Assembly: GCF_004923295.1 (NCBI RefSeq) | Contig: NZ_CP039636.1 | Span: forward strand, 408,001-472,000 | DNA from: Azospirillum sp. TSH100 | GTDB lineage: Bacteria; Pseudomonadota; Alphaproteobacteria; Azospirillales; Azospirillaceae | Direction of reading: 5' to 3' | Length of the DNA: 64,000 nt | Part shown: in pieces, positions 61,249 through 64,000 of the stretch | Layout: the number at the start of each line of letters is the position of its first letter | How positions within the stretch are numbered: the stretch's first letter is position 1 | The notes under the pieces: generated by a model | What the model was told of the DNA's origin: nothing | The model's input: only the letters and a program-made list of their open reading frames with translations | The model's database searches: none | Program-made: the position numbers and the translations under genes

Positions 61249-63260
61249 GCAGGCGCCGACCGCCGAGGCTCTGGCCAGCCGGCGGCGCAGGATGTCGGCA
61301 TCGTCATGGGCGGCGCGGATCGGTTCCGCATCCGGTTTGGCGGCGTCTTCGTCCGCCGGGGCGGCGGGGGGGAGGCGACCAGGACCGGCTGTCCGACGAT
61401 GCCGCCAGGGGTGCTCTCGGCCGCCGGATTGCGGGTGACCGCATGGCCGTCGACGATCTGCACCACCCGGTCCGCCAGCGACAGCAGCGACGGGCGGCTG
61501 GTGACCAGCAGGATGGTGACGCTGCCGCGCAGCTCGTCCAGCGCCCGGCGGAACGCCTTGTCGGACTCGACGTCGAGGGAGGAGTTCGGCTCGTCGAGCA
61601 GCAGCACGGCCGGCTCGCGGACCAGGGCGCGGGCAAGGCAGATCATCTGGCGGGCGCCGCGGGGCAGCGCCTCCTGCGAGGCATCGCCGACGATGGTCTC
61701 GTATCCCTGGGGCAGGCTGGCGATGCGGCGGTCGAGGCCCAGGCGCCGGCAGACCTCCATCGCCAGATCGGCCCGGCCGGGGTCGAACAGCGTGAGGTTT
61801 TGCAGGATGGTGCCTTTGAACAGTTCCGGATGTTCGCCGACATAGACGACGCCGCCGATGCCGGTCATGGCGTCGGCTTCGGCGAGGGGGCGCATGTCGG
61901 TGCGCACACCGACCCGCACCGCGCCGGCGGTCGGGCGCAGCACGCCGAGGATCAGGCGTAGCAGGGTCGTCTTGCCCGAACCGTTGGTCGCCAGCACGCC
62001 CAGCAACTCGCCCGGTCCGACGCTCAGCGACAGGCCGCTCAGAATCTCCGGTCCGCGGTCGTAGGCGAAGCGGACCGCGTCCATCTCGATGGAACCGGCG
62101 GCCGGCGGCGTGGCGAGCGAGCGCTCGCTTTCCGCCATGCCGCCGCTGTGCCGCTGCGGAGCGGCGCCGTCCGCCCCGACCTCCAGCAGGACATGGCCGA
62201 TGCGGCGCAGGGCCAGCGACACCGACTGGTAACGGACCCAGCGGTCGAACAGCGCCTGCACCGGCTGGACGCAGCGACCGGCCAGCATGGAGCAGGCGGT
62301 CAGCACGCCCGTGGTCATCGCCCCGTCGATCACCGACACGCTGCCCAGCAGCACCACCAGCATCATCGTCGCCTGCGCCAGCGTGGCGGCGACGACGGAG
62401 GCCGAGCCGCTGAGCCGGGCGACGGCGAAATCCTCCTCGCTGCACCCCTGTTGCAGGCGTTCGTGGCGGCGCAGCAGGCCGGCCTCGGCCCCCAGCCCCT
62501 TCACGGTGTGGACGCCGCCCAGCACCTCGCTGATGAAGTTCAGGCGCCGCTCCTCCAGCGTGTGGCGGCTTTCCAGCGCCCGGCGCATCCGCCGTCCCAG
62601 CACGGCGCCGACGATCAGGAACAGAGCCAGCACCGCCACTGGGATCGCCGCCAGCCAGCCGGCCAGCAGGGCGATCAGGCCCAGGTAGAGGACGGCGAAG
62701 GGGATGTCGATGGCCGATTGCAGCGCCTGGCCCGAATAGAATTCGCGTACCAGCTTGATGGCGCGGTAGACCTCGAAATGGGTGCCGATGCCCTGCTGCG
62801 AGAAGGTGTTCAGCGGCATGTTCATCAGCCGGTCGATCAGCGACGCGCTCGACCGGTGCTCGATCCTCGCTCCCATCCAGGTGGTCAGAGCCGAGCGCGC
62901 GACCCGCAGGATGGCCTCCATCACCGCCGCCGCGCCACAGCCGATGCCGAGCAGGAGCATGGTGCCGTAGGACTCGTTCGGCAGGATGCGGTCATAGACG
63001 TGCAGCAGGGTGACCGGCAGGGCCAGCCCGAAGATGTTCAGCGCGAAGGAGGCCAGGATCAGCATCGCCCGGTCGCGGCGCGGCCCCAGCATGCCGGACA
63101 GCAGGCGACGCGCGGCCTTCTCGGCCGCCCGGTCGCGCTTGACCTGATCGCGGTTGGCGCCATTGCGCCCGGTCCGGGCGGGCGCTGTGGCTTGGGGGGT
63201 GGGCGGGGCTGCGGCTTGCAAAACGACCAACCTGTTCACGGGATTAACCGGGTACGTCAA
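60972..63260 (-). CDS. Type I secretion ABC transporter, first module
   Basis: As read the frame gives 762 residues, but only the part up to about 61373 (residue 629) looks real; the final 130 residues are Arg/Ser/Pro/Cys-rich and overlap the second module in another frame. The exporter domain (FALNIFGLALPVTLLHVYDRILP onward) and ATPase are present: Walker A ATNGSGKTT, signature degenerate (LPRGARQ), Walker B VLLLDEPNSSLD, and Ser instead of His in the H-loop (VTSRPSLL). The start is uncertain: TTG 63260, GTG 63239 or ATG 63092, none with a clear ribosome site. A single missing or extra base at 61366-61372 would fuse it to the second module. Confidence 0.7.
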   Translation of the reverse strand: MTYPVNPVNRLVVLQAAAPPTPQATAPARTGRNGANRDQVKRDRAAEKAARRLLSGMLGPRRDRAMLILASFALNIFGLALPVTLLHVYDRILPNESYGTMLLLGIGCGAAAVMEAILRVARSALTTWMGARIEHRSSASLIDRLMNMPLNTFSQQGIGTHFEVYRAIKLVREFYSGQALQSAIDIPFAVLYLGLIALLAGWLAAIPVAVLALFLIVGAVLGRRMRRALESRHTLEERRLNFISEVLGGVHTVKGLGAEAGLLRRHERLQQGCSEEDFAVARLSGSASVVAATLAQATMMLVVLLGSVSVIDGAMTTGVLTACSMLAGRCVQPVQALFDRWVRYQSVSLALRRIGHVLLEVGADGAAPQRHSGGMAESERSLATPPAAGSIEMDAVRFAYDRGPEILSGLSLSVGPGELLGVLATNGSGKTTLLRLILGVLRPTAGAVRVGVRTDMRPLAEADAMTGIGGVVYVGEHPELFKGTILQNLTLFDPGRADLAMEVCRRLGLDRRIASLPQGYETIVGDASQEALPRGARQMICLARALVREPAVLLLDEPNSSLDVESDKAFRRALDELRGSVTILLVTSRPSLLSLADRVVQIVDGHAVTRNPAAESTPGGIVGQPVLVASPPPPRRTKTPPNRMRNRSAPPMTMPTSCAAGWPEPRRSAPAWCRCSTRWAGAAHRRRWRRPCPTSPRCRRWRSCAMSSSACISTDAACASTSPGRSRRCCRACSAPATAASIPCSPPMPTASPPSAARCARR

Positions 63261-63561
63261 TCAACATCATAATTGCTAGTGATAGGTAAATCCGCGAATA
63301 GCAACAAAAGGCAACCGAGTGACAAAGCGTGTTGCACCCGACGCTTCCGAGCTTGCGTGAAAGCGGTGGAAACCAAGCGTTTCAAAGCAATTTTGCGCTG
63401 ATTGCCGGTCATCCTATTGCGGCCGCAGCGACAGATTCATCCTTCATGCTGTTGAAACTCATCACAGGATGTTTCTTATCACAAGCAAGTGAGGACGCTA
63501 GAACCTAGGGTCGTGACGTGTGGCGCGGTGCGATTTTGCACCCGACTTATGGAGCGGTCCG
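63261..63561. other. Divergent promoter region between the type I exporter and the large secreted protein
   Basis: The 301 bases are AT-richer than the flanks and contain no ORF of note. They should hold the promoters of the exporter operon (minus) and of the gene starting at 63562 (plus). TTGAAA at 63452-63457 is a possible -35 box, but no good -10 lies at proper distance. Confidence 0.4.
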
Positions 63562-64000
63562 ATGGCTGAGGAAGCGGTTCAGGAGAAGGTTCCGGCGGTC
63601 GATGATCGTCAGATCCTGGACGATCTGACCCTTCTCCAGCAGGTCGACGGCACCCGGCTGGGCGGTGTCATCCATGAGTCGAGCACCGTGCAATTGCAGC
63701 GGCCCGACGACACGCTTGGCTACGTCCAGACTGACTATCGTGGTGCCGAGGATCTGATGGTCGGCGGCGCGGTGCAGACCGGCACCGTCGTCGGCGAAGC
63801 GGTGGCCGTCACCACCGATCAGGCGGTGAACGCGCTTCTGCTGAACGGTGACGTGCTGCTTACCGAAGGCACCCGCGGCTCCGGCCCGAGCGGTCCTGAG
63901 GGGGCCGGCCCGTCGGACGGCGGACCGCGTGAAGCGGCCGGAACGGCGGCGGAACGGGCGGAGCTTCTGTCCAACGCGCGGACGACCTCGACCTACGATC
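63562..64000 (+). CDS. N-terminus of a probable large type I-secreted protein (LapA-like retention module)
   Basis: The frame is open from ATG 63562 to the window end (146 residues), with GGAG seven bases upstream. The beginning is acidic and Gly-rich: VQTGTVVGEAVAVTTDQAVN then ALLLNGDVLLTEGTRGSG, resembling the N-terminal retention module of LapA/BapA-type adhesins, and a double-Ala site EAAG at residues 124-127 resembles the periplasmic LapG cleavage motif (usually TAAG). It is divergent from a type I exporter, as for many such adhesins. The assignment is an inference from a short fragment; no repeats or RTX motifs are visible yet. Confidence 0.6.
   Translation, partial: MAEEAVQEKVPAVDDRQILDDLTLLQQVDGTRLGGVIHESSTVQLQRPDDTLGYVQTDYRGAEDLMVGGAVQTGTVVGEAVAVTTDQAVNALLLNGDVLLTEGTRGSGPSGPEGAGPSDGGPREAAGTAAERAELLSNARTTSTYD

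Noticed and set aside
60972..61370. C-terminal 130 residues of the first exporter module as a real domain
   Set aside because: The translation is Arg/Ser/Pro/Cys-rich and lies over well-coded sequence of the second module in another frame; better explained by a frameshift.
63519..63541. Sigma54-type promoter (TGGC...TTGC) before the large secreted protein
   Set aside because: The spacing between the GG and GC elements is several bases too long.

Overview
The window is 64 kb of high-GC DNA that reads like the chromosome (or a chromid) of an Azospirillum-type member of the Rhodospirillales. This is an inference from the gene order mutY / DUF721 (DciA-like) / dsbA-like / smc, from strong GC bias at third codon positions, from the many two-component and c-di-GMP genes, and from protein sequence character. 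No rRNA, tRNA or CRISPR array was recognised.

Layout. 0-3 kb: end of a fatty-acid beta-oxidation operon (3-hydroxyacyl-CoA dehydrogenase tail, acyl-CoA dehydrogenase) and an orphan LuxR-type response regulator. 3-8 kb, minus strand: CBS protein, OmpW porin, lipoprotein, D-amino-acid-oxidase-type flavoenzyme, DUF1194 protein, mutY. 8-13 kb: DUF721 protein, DsbA-like protein, smc. 13-28 kb: nitrogen and polyamine metabolism (puuB-like and puuA-like divergent pair, homocysteine methyltransferase, an amino-acid uptake pair without ATPase, the potFGHI putrescine transporter). These flank an unusual GT87-HAD-UbiA fusion gene followed by a small EamA/SMR-type membrane protein. 28-34 kb: sulfatase, an AT-rich gap with a candidate small ORF and terminator, agmatine deiminase, and an AI-2E-type transporter with a soluble tail. 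34-41 kb: a SiaABC-SiaD phospho-switch operon that contains an additional histidine kinase, then a divergent periplasmic binding protein and an OmpR-type regulator. 41-46 kb: polA and a YdeP-type molybdoenzyme. 46-53 kb: CheB-like, CheR-PAS, a LOV-like PAS histidine kinase and a LuxR-type regulator. 52.7-55.5 kb: a low-GC restriction-modification island bounded by a 36-bp exact direct repeat of the 3' end of that regulator gene. 55-64 kb: an uncharacterised protein, a small ORF, and a type I secretion locus (HlyD adaptor plus two ABC modules separated by an apparent frameshift at a 7-G run), divergent from the start of a large, probably secreted, LapA-like protein.

How the genes fit together. 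Three loci (putrescine uptake, gamma-glutamylation and oxidation, agmatine deimination) form a coherent polyamine theme. The sia operon and the CheR/kinase/regulator block are signalling modules. The type I exporter next to an N-terminus resembling a retention module suggests a c-di-GMP-relevant adhesin, but the rest of that protein lies outside the window. The most interesting items are the histidine kinase inside the sia operon, which shares its N-terminal module with SiaD; the three-domain glycolipid fusion protein; the restriction-modification island; and the frameshifted double ABC exporter. All functional assignments come from reading the sequence; no database search was run.
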